This document shows, in pieces, positions 19,267-27,498 of a stretch of DNA of 64,000 bases. The notes beneath the pieces are model-generated. The model did not search any database. It saw nothing but the letters and a program-made list of their open reading frames with translations, and had not been told where the DNA came from. Position 1 is the stretch's first letter. Every line of letters begins with the position of its first letter. The position numbers and the translations under genes are program-made. The DNA comes from DAISKN01 sp963716925. Its GTDB lineage: Bacteria > Acidobacteriota > Vicinamibacteria > Marinacidobacterales > SMYC01. The stretch lies in assembly GCA_963716925.1 (NCBI GenBank), contig CAVQUX010000006.1:434001-498000 (forward strand). Reading direction: 5' to 3'.

Positions 19267-21872
19267 AGGTCGGCCAGGAGGTCGGCCATGCGCGGATAGC
19301 GCGCTTCCGGGGCCTTTCGCATCGCTCTCTGGATGATGGCCTCGAGCTCCGGGGGTATCTTCGGGTTTACGGCGCGGGGCGCTTTGGGCTCTTCCTGGAT
19401 GTGCTTCATCGCGATCGCGATGGGCGACTCACCCCGGAACGGAAGGGCGCCGGTGAACATCTCGTAGAGCACCACTCCAAACGAATAGACGTCGCTCCGG
19501 TGGTCCAGATCCGCCTTACCCATCGCCTGCTCGGGCGACATGTAGTCGGGGGTCCCCATGATGATGCCCGTCTGGGTCATCCCCGATCGCTCCGATTTCG
19601 TCGTGTCGCGCACGATGCCGAAGTCCATGATCTTCACGTCGCTCTGCGGCGTGAGCATGATGTTGTGGGGCTTCACGTCCCGGTGGACGACCCCCATGTC
19701 GTGGGCGGCGACCAGACCCGCGGCGGCCTGTTTCGCGATCGAAAGCCCCACTCCCAGCGGAAGAGCTCCCTTCGATCGGAAGAGCTGCTTCAAGGTCATC
19801 CCCTGGATGAACTCCATGCTGATGAACTTGATGCCGTCGGCATCGCCGAAATCGTAGGTCCGGACCACGTTGCGATGGGCGATGCGTCGGGCAACTCGAA
19901 TCTCGGTCTTGAACCGCTCGAGGATCTGGGGATCCATGCTGGCGATCTCCGGCCTCAGGATCTTCAGAGCCACGGGCTCGTCGAGGTCGCGGTCGTGCGC
20001 CTGGAATACCATGCCCATGCCTCCGCTTCCGAGGACCCGCCGGATCTCGTACCGCCGTCCGAGGACCGTGCCGGGCTCGAGCGAGGAGAGAGTGAGAGCG
20101 GCTTTCTCGCTCACGCCTTCGACCAGCGTCGCGGCGCTGGTCCCGGATGCTCCGGACGCCGTTCGCGCCGATGCGATCTGCTGCTGGCGGATGGTTCCGG
20201 TCGAAAGGCTGTAGACGGGCACGGCCTCGTCGATGCCCTGGAGCTTCAGGGGAGGAAGCGCTTCGGCAGAGGCGCGATCCTGGACCTTGGCGTAGGCTTC
20301 GTGCGAGAGGAGCACGTCACCGGGAAGGGCTTCGTCGGCGAGCCTCCCCGCGACGTGCACTGCGCGGCCGAGGAGGCTGTAGTCGAGGCGGTTCGAGCTC
20401 CCCACGGCGCCGAAGACCGCGTCTCCGGTGGAAACTCCGATGCCGGGAACGAGGGCCGCCTTGTCGCCGTCGGAGTCGAGCAGATGCTGGATGGATATGG
20501 CGCAGCGAATCGCCGGCCACACCTTGTCCTCTCCCTTGAAGATCGCCATCATGCGATCGCCGACGAACTTGTCCACCTGCCCGCCATAGCGCTCCACCAG
20601 CTCCGCCTGGCGGCTCAGCGAGTGGTTCACCCGGCGGAGGACCTCCTTTGGATCCTCGCTTCCCTCTTTGAAGGAGGCGTGGGCCTTGAGATCCGAGAAC
20701 AGGACGGTGACCGGACGTCTCTCGCCCGTCCCGGCGACACCGGGGTCCGTCTTCTGGATCATCTCCGCCGCGGACTTGGAGAGGAACTTCTCCATGACCT
20801 GTTTTTCCCGGAGCTCGCCCAGCAGAGATCGAAACGCCGACGCCAGGGCCCCGATCTCGCCTCCGGCAGGCGCGTCGACGTCGCTCGAGTAGTCGCCCTC
20901 GCGGATCCGATCGGTGACGGTGACGAGCTTTCGGAGGGGACGCGCGATGCCGCTCGCGAGGAAATGGCTCGCCCCGACCGCGACGGCAATCCCCAGGATC
21001 CCTACCAGCAGGACGCTTCTCTGGAAGCTGCGGAACGCGGCGAGCTCCCGGTCGCGCGAGCGGAGCGCGGCGAAGAGACCGACGGGCTCGCCGTCTTCCG
21101 CCATGGTGAGCGGCACGAAAATCGCCTGGAACGTCTCCCCCTGGAGAGGCAGGCGCACGTCCTCGGACTCTCCCGGCATCGACGCCGTAGCCAGCCAGTC
21201 CCGGAGTGCTTCCGTGCTCCCGGCGAGCGTGGTGCCGGTTTCCCGGTAACCGGCCTCGGTCTTCGCGAAGAACACCACCTCGCAGTCGGCGAAGTGCTTG
21301 ATGTCCTTCGCCAGCTCGTCGTCGATCTCGTAACCGGTGACCACGGCGCCCAGAATCTCGTCCCCCACGGCGAACGGAACCGAGACCGCGTGGTAGAGAC
21401 GGTCCTCCTCCCTCCACACGCCTCCGAAGCTCTCCCCCTGGATGGCCTTTCCCACGAGCGGTGTCCCGGAGAGGTCCACCCCGGTGAGCGCGGGAAGGTC
21501 GGTGCGAGCGACGATCCTTCCGTTCACGTCGGTGACGATCATGAAGTCGCTTCCCACCTGCTCCACCATGGACTGAGCCGAGTCGAGAGTGGTGGCGGCA
21601 TCCATCTCGGCGACCGCGGCCTTGAAGTAGGGGCTCTCGACGATGACCGAGTTGATGAGCTGCAGCTTCTCGAGCCGATCGGCCTCGAGGTTCTCGTAGA
21701 GCTCGCGGGTGGAGGTGAGAGCGACCCTCAGGGAATCCTGGGCGAGCTGGCTCGCGCGCCGGTAGGAGAACCAGAGAAGGGCGCTGGTGAGGCCTACCAC
21801 CAGCAGAAGCGAGACCAGGAAGATCTTGGCCTGGAGGCCGAGCCTCGACCAGAAGGAGTCAGTACTTTTCAC
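19236..21872 (-). CDS. Sensor kinase: Cache-HAMP-degenerate cyclase-Ser/Thr kinase fusion
   Basis: 878 residues. TM1 ~15-37, an extracytoplasmic Cache-like sensor ~40-280, TM2 ~285-307, HAMP ~308-360, a class III nucleotide-cyclase homology domain ~385-560, then a Hanks-type kinase ~605-875. The kinase looks active (GSGGMGMVF loop, VALKI Lys, HRDVKPHN, DFG, GTPDYMSPEQ). The cyclase domain keeps both metal Asp residues (Asp394 in FSDL, Asp439 in VDKFVGD) and Lys435, but the usual Gly-Asp-x-Val-Asn is GRAVHVAGR: His506 replaces the transition-state Asn and Arg503 an Asp. Cyclase activity is therefore doubtful; it may sense a nucleotide or dimerise. Start ATG 21872 overlaps the cupredoxin stop by 14 bp. 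Confidence 0.85.
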   Translation of the reverse strand: MKSTDSFWSRLGLQAKIFLVSLLLVVGLTSALLWFSYRRASQLAQDSLRVALTSTRELYENLEADRLEKLQLINSVIVESPYFKAAVAEMDAATTLDSAQSMVEQVGSDFMIVTDVNGRIVARTDLPALTGVDLSGTPLVGKAIQGESFGGVWREEDRLYHAVSVPFAVGDEILGAVVTGYEIDDELAKDIKHFADCEVVFFAKTEAGYRETGTTLAGSTEALRDWLATASMPGESEDVRLPLQGETFQAIFVPLTMAEDGEPVGLFAALRSRDRELAAFRSFQRSVLLVGILGIAVAVGASHFLASGIARPLRKLVTVTDRIREGDYSSDVDAPAGGEIGALASAFRSLLGELREKQVMEKFLSKSAAEMIQKTDPGVAGTGERRPVTVLFSDLKAHASFKEGSEDPKEVLRRVNHSLSRQAELVERYGGQVDKFVGDRMMAIFKGEDKVWPAIRCAISIQHLLDSDGDKAALVPGIGVSTGDAVFGAVGSSNRLDYSLLGRAVHVAGRLADEALPGDVLLSHEAYAKVQDRASAEALPPLKLQGIDEAVPVYSLSTGTIRQQQIASARTASGASGTSAATLVEGVSEKAALTLSSLEPGTVLGRRYEIRRVLGSGGMGMVFQAHDRDLDEPVALKILRPEIASMDPQILERFKTEIRVARRIAHRNVVRTYDFGDADGIKFISMEFIQGMTLKQLFRSKGALPLGVGLSIAKQAAAGLVAAHDMGVVHRDVKPHNIMLTPQSDVKIMDFGIVRDTTKSERSGMTQTGIIMGTPDYMSPEQAMGKADLDHRSDVYSFGVVLYEMFTGALPFRGESPIAIAMKHIQEEPKAPRAVNPKIPPELEAIIQRAMRKAPEARYPRMADLLADLYRLSKAVGR

Positions 21873-22527
21873 GCTTGTAGGGTTTCCCGAACTTGTTCAG
21901 GTGGGGACGCTTGGCGAACCCGCTGACGTCGATCTGGACTACGAGACCCGTCGCCCCGGACTCGGTGACCGACAGCGGCTGCGTCGTCTCGCCCTCCTCG
22001 TGCCAGGCCTTCAAACGGTAGTTGCCGGGGGGTACGTCGTCGATGAGGAACCCGCCGTCCGGGTTGGTCCAGGCGAAGTACGGGTTCTCCATGACCTGAA
22101 GGAACGCGCTCATCTGCGGATGGATGTTGCAGTAGATGCGAACCAGCCCCGGTGTCTGGAACGTGAAATCCTTCTTGGCTCCGTTCTTGTAGAGCCCGAG
22201 ATCGAAGCGGTTTCCCTTCGAGAGGGAGAAAACGTTGTGCATGATGTCGTCGTGGTTGGGGAAGCTCACCGATCCGTTCAGCGGCACCACTTCGATGTGG
22301 GGCTCGAACGTCTTTTCCCGGGATGCGATTGAGACCGCGCGCTTCTGGAGGGCCGCGGGGATCTCGGCCCGAACGCCCTCGAGAAACACCAGGACCTCCC
22401 GCACGACGGGACGCTTCGCGTTCCCTTTCTCCAGCAGTTCGACTTTCCCCGAGACCGGTGCGGAGACGGCGGAGACGGAGGCGGAGACGAGAATCGAGAT
22501 TGTCAAAACCGCAATGCGATGAAGCAT
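21859..22527 (-). CDS. Secreted cupredoxin-like (plastocyanin-fold) protein
   Basis: A signal peptide (IAVLTISILVSASVSAVSA) precedes a cupredoxin: PLNGSVSFPNHDDIMHNVFSL gives the first His, and YCNIHPQM the Cys, second His and Met, the four ligands of a type 1 copper site. A second beta domain (residues ~145-200, DDVPPGNYRLKAWHEEG) resembles a carboxypeptidase-regulatory-like fold. It overlaps the start of the sensor-kinase gene by 14 bp, so the two are co-translated; the protein could pass electrons or copper status to the sensor, an inference from position only. The porin gene is divergent, 43 bp away. Confidence 0.75.
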   Translation of the reverse strand: MLHRIAVLTISILVSASVSAVSAPVSGKVELLEKGNAKRPVVREVLVFLEGVRAEIPAALQKRAVSIASREKTFEPHIEVVPLNGSVSFPNHDDIMHNVFSLSKGNRFDLGLYKNGAKKDFTFQTPGLVRIYCNIHPQMSAFLQVMENPYFAWTNPDGGFLIDDVPPGNYRLKAWHEEGETTQPLSVTESGATGLVVQIDVSGFAKRPHLNKFGKPYKREKY

Positions 22528-22570
22528 GGATCAGCCACCCGAGAAGCGAGCTTCATGGTACCATTTTTTC

Positions 22571-23896
22571 ATGCGCTGGTTTTATCTCGCTCTCGCGTTC
22601 CCGCTCGCCTCCGCGGTCGCCGTCTCCGCACAGGAGCCGGAAGAGGAGCCCTTCGAGGAATCTCAAGGTGTCCAGTTTCGGGTGTCGGGAGAAGTGAAGG
22701 CTCACTATCGCTGGTCGGAGGCCGACAGTTTTCCCCTGCGGTTCTTTCCCCCGGAGTTCGCGCCCGCAGGGCGGAATCAGGTCGAGATGCGGACGGTGTC
22801 CCCCGGCTCCTCCCTCGAGATCAGCAAGGCGACGGTGTTCTTCGACGTCGACTTTCCCCACAGCGTGACCGGCCGGGTGAAGATCGACTTCATCGATCTC
22901 TACGACCGAAACCCCACCAGCAGCGACCACAACGTCGACGTGGACGAAGCCTATCTTCGATTCGGCAAGAAGTACGAGTCGCTCGAGCCCATGCCGGGAA
23001 CCCACGTCTACGCGTTGTTCGGAAAGGCCCCCAAGTTCGAGCGCCAGCTCTTCCGGAGACTCGAGAGCTATGGTCTGGTCCAGACCGCCTTCAATCGATT
23101 CAACGATATTCAACTGCAGATCGGCGGCAGCGTGGGAAAGAACTTCTATTTCCGCGCTCAGGTCAGCAACGGCAACCCCACGTTCTTCCGCGATCCCAAC
23201 GTGCTCGCTGGAGACAACGGCGTCGAGCCGCCCCCGCGCCCCGACATCACCCTCGATTCCGGCTTTCCCATCTTCTATCACGCGGAGGTCGAGGAGCTGG
23301 CCTTCGACGACAACTTCGAAGGCGGGTTCGGCGGAGGCTTTCGCTGGGCCTCCGAGGATCAGCGGCGGGGGTTCGACGTCCTCGGCTTCTACTACCAGAC
23401 CACGCTCTCGGACGCGGCGAAGCTGAACGGCACATTCTACGAGGGCGACCTGGATCTCCTCAACGGCGCCGGAGTGAGCCTCCCCATCTCGGGAGACGAG
23501 CGCACGGAGTGGGGGGTCAACGCCGACGGACAATGGGGAAACCTGGGAGTCTTTCTCCAGTACGTCGACGAGGAGGCCGCCTCGCTTCCCCGGACGGGGT
23601 TCGAGGCCGAAGCCGGCTACGATATCGTGCTCGGCGATCGCGGCGACCCGGGAGCGCTCTTCACCGTGATACAGCCCGTGGTTCGCTACAGCCGGCTCGA
23701 CAACGGCTTTCGATCCCCCCCTGGATTCGTCGCTCCTAGCGTCATGTGGGACTGGACGAAGATCGACGCGGGCGCGCGCGTCACCATCCTCCAGAACATC
23801 GACGTCACCGTGGAGTACTCCTACCACGACATCGAGGCGAGCCAGCAGATCGATCACGACGAGTTCCTGACGACCCTGCGGTTCCGCTTCCCCTAG
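22571..23896 (+). CDS. Phosphate-selective porin O/P-like outer membrane porin
   Basis: A 441-residue exported beta-barrel. The signal peptide ends near VAVSAQEPEE; the mature part alternates beta strands (VQFRVSGEVKAHYRW; ARVTILQNIDVTVEYSYHD) and ends in a terminal Phe-rich strand (TTLRFRFP), a hallmark of BAM-inserted porins. Resemblance is to the OprP/PorP class; no binding residues for a solute can be assigned. ATG 22571 starts right at the hydrophobic leader; the frame is open farther upstream but that stretch overlaps the divergent cupredoxin promoter region. Confidence 0.7.
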   Translation: MRWFYLALAFPLASAVAVSAQEPEEEPFEESQGVQFRVSGEVKAHYRWSEADSFPLRFFPPEFAPAGRNQVEMRTVSPGSSLEISKATVFFDVDFPHSVTGRVKIDFIDLYDRNPTSSDHNVDVDEAYLRFGKKYESLEPMPGTHVYALFGKAPKFERQLFRRLESYGLVQTAFNRFNDIQLQIGGSVGKNFYFRAQVSNGNPTFFRDPNVLAGDNGVEPPPRPDITLDSGFPIFYHAEVEELAFDDNFEGGFGGGFRWASEDQRRGFDVLGFYYQTTLSDAAKLNGTFYEGDLDLLNGAGVSLPISGDERTEWGVNADGQWGNLGVFLQYVDEEAASLPRTGFEAEAGYDIVLGDRGDPGALFTVIQPVVRYSRLDNGFRSPPGFVAPSVMWDWTKIDAGARVTILQNIDVTVEYSYHDIEASQQIDHDEFLTTLRFRFP

Positions 23897-24035
23897 CTGT
23901 TACCAAGAGTAACGACCCCGCCATCGGCTCCAGCCCCTCGGGAACCACGCAAGTTACTCGTGGATCTACCGATACCGGATCACTTCCGTTCGTTGGCCTC
24001 CTTCTTGCAGTTATTGGGATGGCAGGAGGTGGACC

Positions 24036-24239
24036 ATGATGCACGTGGACGTTCTCCATTCGAGCGAGACGAACGCGCGCGCCGTCTACCTGGAGGCCGA
24101 AGACGGCGGCGTCAATCCCAAGACCCGGGTCCGGGCGGTGTTTCACGACAGAAACGGCGTACGCGAGACGAGCCGGATCTTCGACACCCTGGAGGAAGCC
24201 CTCGCTTACGCGCAGACGCTGTATCCGCCGGCGGCGTGA
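24036..24239 (+). CDS. Small hypothetical protein
   Basis: 67 residues, no signal or membrane segment: MMHVDVLHSSETNARAVYLE, then VRAVFHDRNGVRETSRIFDTLEEALAYAQTLY. A strong GGAGGTGGACC ribosome-binding site sits upstream; the start could be ATG 24036 or the next ATG 24039. Acidic-helix/strand composition suggests a small alpha/beta fold. No family recognised. It stands between a porin and a convergent FemAB-like gene. Confidence 0.55.
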   Translation: MMHVDVLHSSETNARAVYLEAEDGGVNPKTRVRAVFHDRNGVRETSRIFDTLEEALAYAQTLYPPAA

Positions 24240-24269
24240 TCGCCGCATCGACCGGGTGACGGCGCTCGG

Positions 24270-25412
24270 TTAGGGTCGGAGTCGCCGGGCGAGGTGGCGA
24301 ACCGCACGCAACGGGAACCATAAGAGCCTTTTCGCCGCGCGCCTTCCCTTGTGGCGTACGATGCCAAGGAGGCCCCGCGCCTTGCGCGGGTTCATGGCGA
24401 GGAGCCCCCAGCGCTCGCGGCGGTGCGACATCCAGTCCTGCTTGTACGCGTCGTTGCCCTGGAGGAAGTCCACCACTTCGACGCGATCCTGGTCGATCAC
24501 ATGGCGCAGCATGTGCGCCGTGAGGATCGTGCCGAGGGAGAGCTTGGCATACTGCGCATCGTAGGCCAGGCTGAAGATGAGGGCGTAGGAGCCGACCACA
24601 ATCCAGCACTGAGCGGCCGCAGGCACCTCATCGACGTACACGACGCCCACGCGCAGCCAGCCCTGGTTCGCCCATGCACGCATCAAGCCGGGGAGAAAGC
24701 CCTGATAGCGCCCCTCGGATTGCCAGCCCATCCGGTACACGCGCTCGCAATCGGCAATGGCCGACTCGATGTCCTCGGTCCGCTTGAAGAGACTGACGCG
24801 CGCCCGCGCGGAGGCGTCGAGGCTTCGCGACTTCCGATGGAGGGTGTTCACGAGCCGCGGAGGGAGCCCCCCGAGGATCTCGTCGGCGCTGCGGCCGGCC
24901 ACCACGAGATACCAGTTGTAGAAAGAGAAGAAGGGATGGATGACGAGCCCCGCCGCGCGAAGGGCGGCGACGAGGTGCCCGAAGATAGGTTCCTCTCGCG
25001 CGAGGGGCTCCAGCTTCAGACTCTCGCAGCTGGGCTCATTCGCGATATGGACCATCAGGTCTCGCAGAAGCGGTACGGGATCTTCCACCGTGTCGGCGAT
25101 GATGGGGTGGCATCGCGTCGTCCACATGGTCGCGAGGGTCTGAGGTCCGCGCAGGCGAAGGCTCCATCCGCCCGGTGCCCTGAGGCGCATGGGGAGGACC
25201 ACGAGTGGGTTCAGTTCCGGAGGGCCGGCGGAGACGACGTAGAACCGGGTGCCCTGGCCGAGGCTCATGGCGTCCTGGGCGAGGAGCCGATGCCAGGTCA
25301 GGCCCGCGGGCGCCTCGCTGCGAACCGAGTCGCGAAACAGGGCGAGGGCGGCCGGCGGCATGTCGGCCAGGCACCGGTACATCGTGACAACCGAGCCGGT
25401 CGAGCCGACCAT
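24270..25412 (-). CDS. GNAT/FemAB-like acyltransferase (CelD/BcsL-like)
   Basis: 380 residues of the double-GNAT type (Acetyltransf_6): an N-terminal half with FYVVSAGPPELNPLVVLPMRL and a C-terminal half GWLRVGVVYVDEVPAAAQCWIVVGSYALIFSLAYDAQYAKLSLGTIL, then FLQGNDAYKQDWMSHRRERW. This pattern is seen in CelD/BcsL-like acyltransferases found in exopolysaccharide gene sets; it would N-acylate an amine using acyl-CoA. No exopolysaccharide genes are adjacent, so the pathway stays open. The start is ATG 25412 or the internal Met 25382; a small GC3-rich ORF lies just upstream on the same strand. Confidence 0.7.
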   Translation of the reverse strand: MVGSTGSVVTMYRCLADMPPAALALFRDSVRSEAPAGLTWHRLLAQDAMSLGQGTRFYVVSAGPPELNPLVVLPMRLRAPGGWSLRLRGPQTLATMWTTRCHPIIADTVEDPVPLLRDLMVHIANEPSCESLKLEPLAREEPIFGHLVAALRAAGLVIHPFFSFYNWYLVVAGRSADEILGGLPPRLVNTLHRKSRSLDASARARVSLFKRTEDIESAIADCERVYRMGWQSEGRYQGFLPGLMRAWANQGWLRVGVVYVDEVPAAAQCWIVVGSYALIFSLAYDAQYAKLSLGTILTAHMLRHVIDQDRVEVVDFLQGNDAYKQDWMSHRRERWGLLAMNPRKARGLLGIVRHKGRRAAKRLLWFPLRAVRHLARRLRP

Positions 25413-25430
25413 GACCTCGCGGACGCTCGG

Positions 25431-25571
25431 CTAATTCCGGCTCTCCCGCGCGGAGACCTCGGCGGTGAAGAGGTCGAACGTCAGCGGGCAGAGCGGCTCG
25501 CAACGGCGGAGGGAGACGGTCACCTCCGGGACGACGTCGCAGCGGAGGGGCTTCGAGGAAGCACGGTGCAC
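25431..25571 (-). CDS. Possible small protein upstream of the FemAB-like gene
   Basis: A 46-residue frame from GTG 25571 to the stop at 25431, with strongly G/C-ending third codon positions and a Cys-containing core (LRCDVVPEVTVSLRRCEPLCPLTFDLF). It is colinear with the FemAB-like gene, with 18 bases between its stop and that gene's start. No ribosome-binding site is evident, and the sequence may simply mirror chance composition. Coding is a guess from codon bias alone. Confidence 0.3.
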   Translation of the reverse strand: MHRASSKPLRCDVVPEVTVSLRRCEPLCPLTFDLFTAEVSARESRN

Positions 25572-25653
25572 GGCTAGGTAGTATACAGGAGTCCGCCGTC
25601 ACCCCGGAAACGAGGGACCCGTTCGTCGCGCGCCTTCGATATGATGGCGAGCC

Positions 25654-27488
25654 GTGCGCAGCACGCCGGTCGGCTACGTCCTTCCCTTCGCGCTCTTTCT
25701 CGGTGGATGCGGGGACGAGTCGATTCTCGCTCATCGAGCTCGCGCCCCCGGGCCAGTCGGCCCGCAAAGTGGGCGGCCTCGAAGCGCTCACTCCCGGCTT
25801 CCCCTCCGAAGTCACGTTCCGCTTGACCCTTCCGGAAGAGCCTTTTCTCGATTTTTCCGTCGCCGTACTCACGGCGAAGGACGTAAATCGCGGAACCGTC
25901 CGGTTCTCGATACGGCTCTCGGCGGACAACCGGAGCTTCAACGTTTATGACGAAAGCGTCCGCGCGCGCGGTGGCGACGCCTTCCACTTCCGAAGAGTGA
26001 ACCTGGCCGCGTGGCGGGGCCGCGATGTGACGCTCACCCTCGGCGCCGGCCCGGCGCATCCAGAAGCCGCGGGCGCATGGGTGAAAGACGTCGCCGTCGC
26101 CTGGGGAGCGCCTCGAGTCGAGAACCGCGAGCTCGAGCCGCCCCCGACGCGGCCGTCGATCATACTTCTTCTGGTGGACACTCTCCGCCGCGACTATCTG
26201 GGTTTTCATGGCTTCGAAGGACCCATCTCTCCCAACCTCGATTGGCTCGCGATGGAGTCCGTGGTCTTCGAGAACGCCTTCACCCAGGCTCCCTGGACGA
26301 AGCCGTCCATTGCGAGCCTCTTCACATCCCTTCACCCCGATGCCCACGGGCTCGACAACCACGAGGGTCTCTTCGGTCCTCGGGAAAATCGGGCGCTCAC
26401 GACGGGAGTCCTTCCCTCGGAGGCCGTGACCCTCGCCGAAGCGCTGAAGGGAGCGGGATATCGCACCGCCGCATTCGTGGCGAATCCCTGGGTCCATGGC
26501 CGCTACGGGTTCGATCAAGGATTCGACTCCTACGAGGTCGTTACGACCCTTCCGGAGATTCTCGAGCGGGCCCGCGCTTTTTTTCGACAGGACGAGCGAC
26601 GGCCGTTCTTTCTCTACCTCCATTTCATGGACGTGCACGGACCGTACGACGCTTCGGAAGAGGATTTCGAATCGATGGGGACGAGCCCGAGTCTCGCCGT
26701 TCGAGAGGAGCCGCCGGCGGGCGATCTCTCGAAGCTTCCCTCCTATCTCGCGGGGATCCCCTGGTTCCAGGAGGAAGAGTTCCGGAATCGAACGTTCGGG
26801 GAGGTCATCGCGTTTCGCCTGTCCCGGAGCCACCCGGTGCGCGCGCGCTACGCGGCGAACGTGCTCGATTACGATCGCCGGATCGGGCCGTTCCTGAACG
26901 AGGTTCGCAACTCCGAGCTCGACCGGAACACGATTCTGGTCCTGACTTCCGATCACGGAGAAGAGCTTCTGGAGCATGGAGGATGGGATCACGGCTTCAA
27001 CCTCTACGAGCAGCAGATTCGCGTTCCGCTCTTGATCCCGGAGGCCCGGCGCCCGCGACGGAGGTCGCAGGGTTGCCGGGGCGGCGAATCTGATCGACGT
27101 CATGCCGACGCTCCTCGGGCTCGCGAGCCTGGACGTACCCGATGGAATCGAGGGACGGGACTTGTTCCGATCCCGAGCGGCGGACGGGGCCAGCTATTCC
27201 GCGGCGACCAAGCACCGTGAGGGCGTCTATGCCCTCAGGAACGAAAGGTACAAGCTCATTTTCGACTCCAAGACCCGCGCGATCTCGCTCTTCGATCTCG
27301 AAGCCGACCCCGGAGAGTACCGCGACATCGCCGCCGCGCGAGAAGTCGAGGCACAGCGGCTCCTCGGGCTCTTGTCCCGTCACATCGAAGACTCCCGCCG
27401 CTCCCGCTTGCGCCCCGAGAGCGCCGTCATTCCCGAGGAGATGCGGAAGCGGCTCGAGTCTCTGGGCTACCTGACCGAAACCAAATGA
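25654..27488 (+). CDS. Sulfatase-fold lipoprotein (alkaline-phosphatase superfamily), frameshifted
   Basis: A lipoprotein signal (GYVLPFALFLGGCGD) begins at GTG 25654; a frame switch near 25,715 leads into the main body (from 25703) and another near 27,050-27,100 into the final segment (27102 on, AANLIDVMPTLLGLASL ... ESLGYLTETK). The N-terminal ~150 residues are a beta domain; the sulfatase/alkaline-phosphatase domain starts IILLLVDTLRRDYLGFHG (first metal Asp). The nucleophile site reads PWTKPSIASL, with Thr where sulfatases have Cys or Ser, so no formylglycine is expected. TSDHGEELLEHGG gives the later metal ligands. It may be a phosphohydrolase/transferase of this superfamily. Followed 10 bp later by the S9 peptidase. 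Confidence 0.7.
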
Positions 27489-27498
27489 GAGGAGAGTC

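Noticed and set aside
19401..21926. 841-codon plus-strand frame opposite the sensor kinase
   Set aside because: Low-complexity Arg/His/Gly-rich translation with no motifs; the minus frame has intact kinase and HAMP motifs.
23899..23913. Intrinsic terminator after the porin (GTTAC-CAAGA-GTAAC)
   Set aside because: The stem is only five base pairs, AT-rich and lacks a T run.
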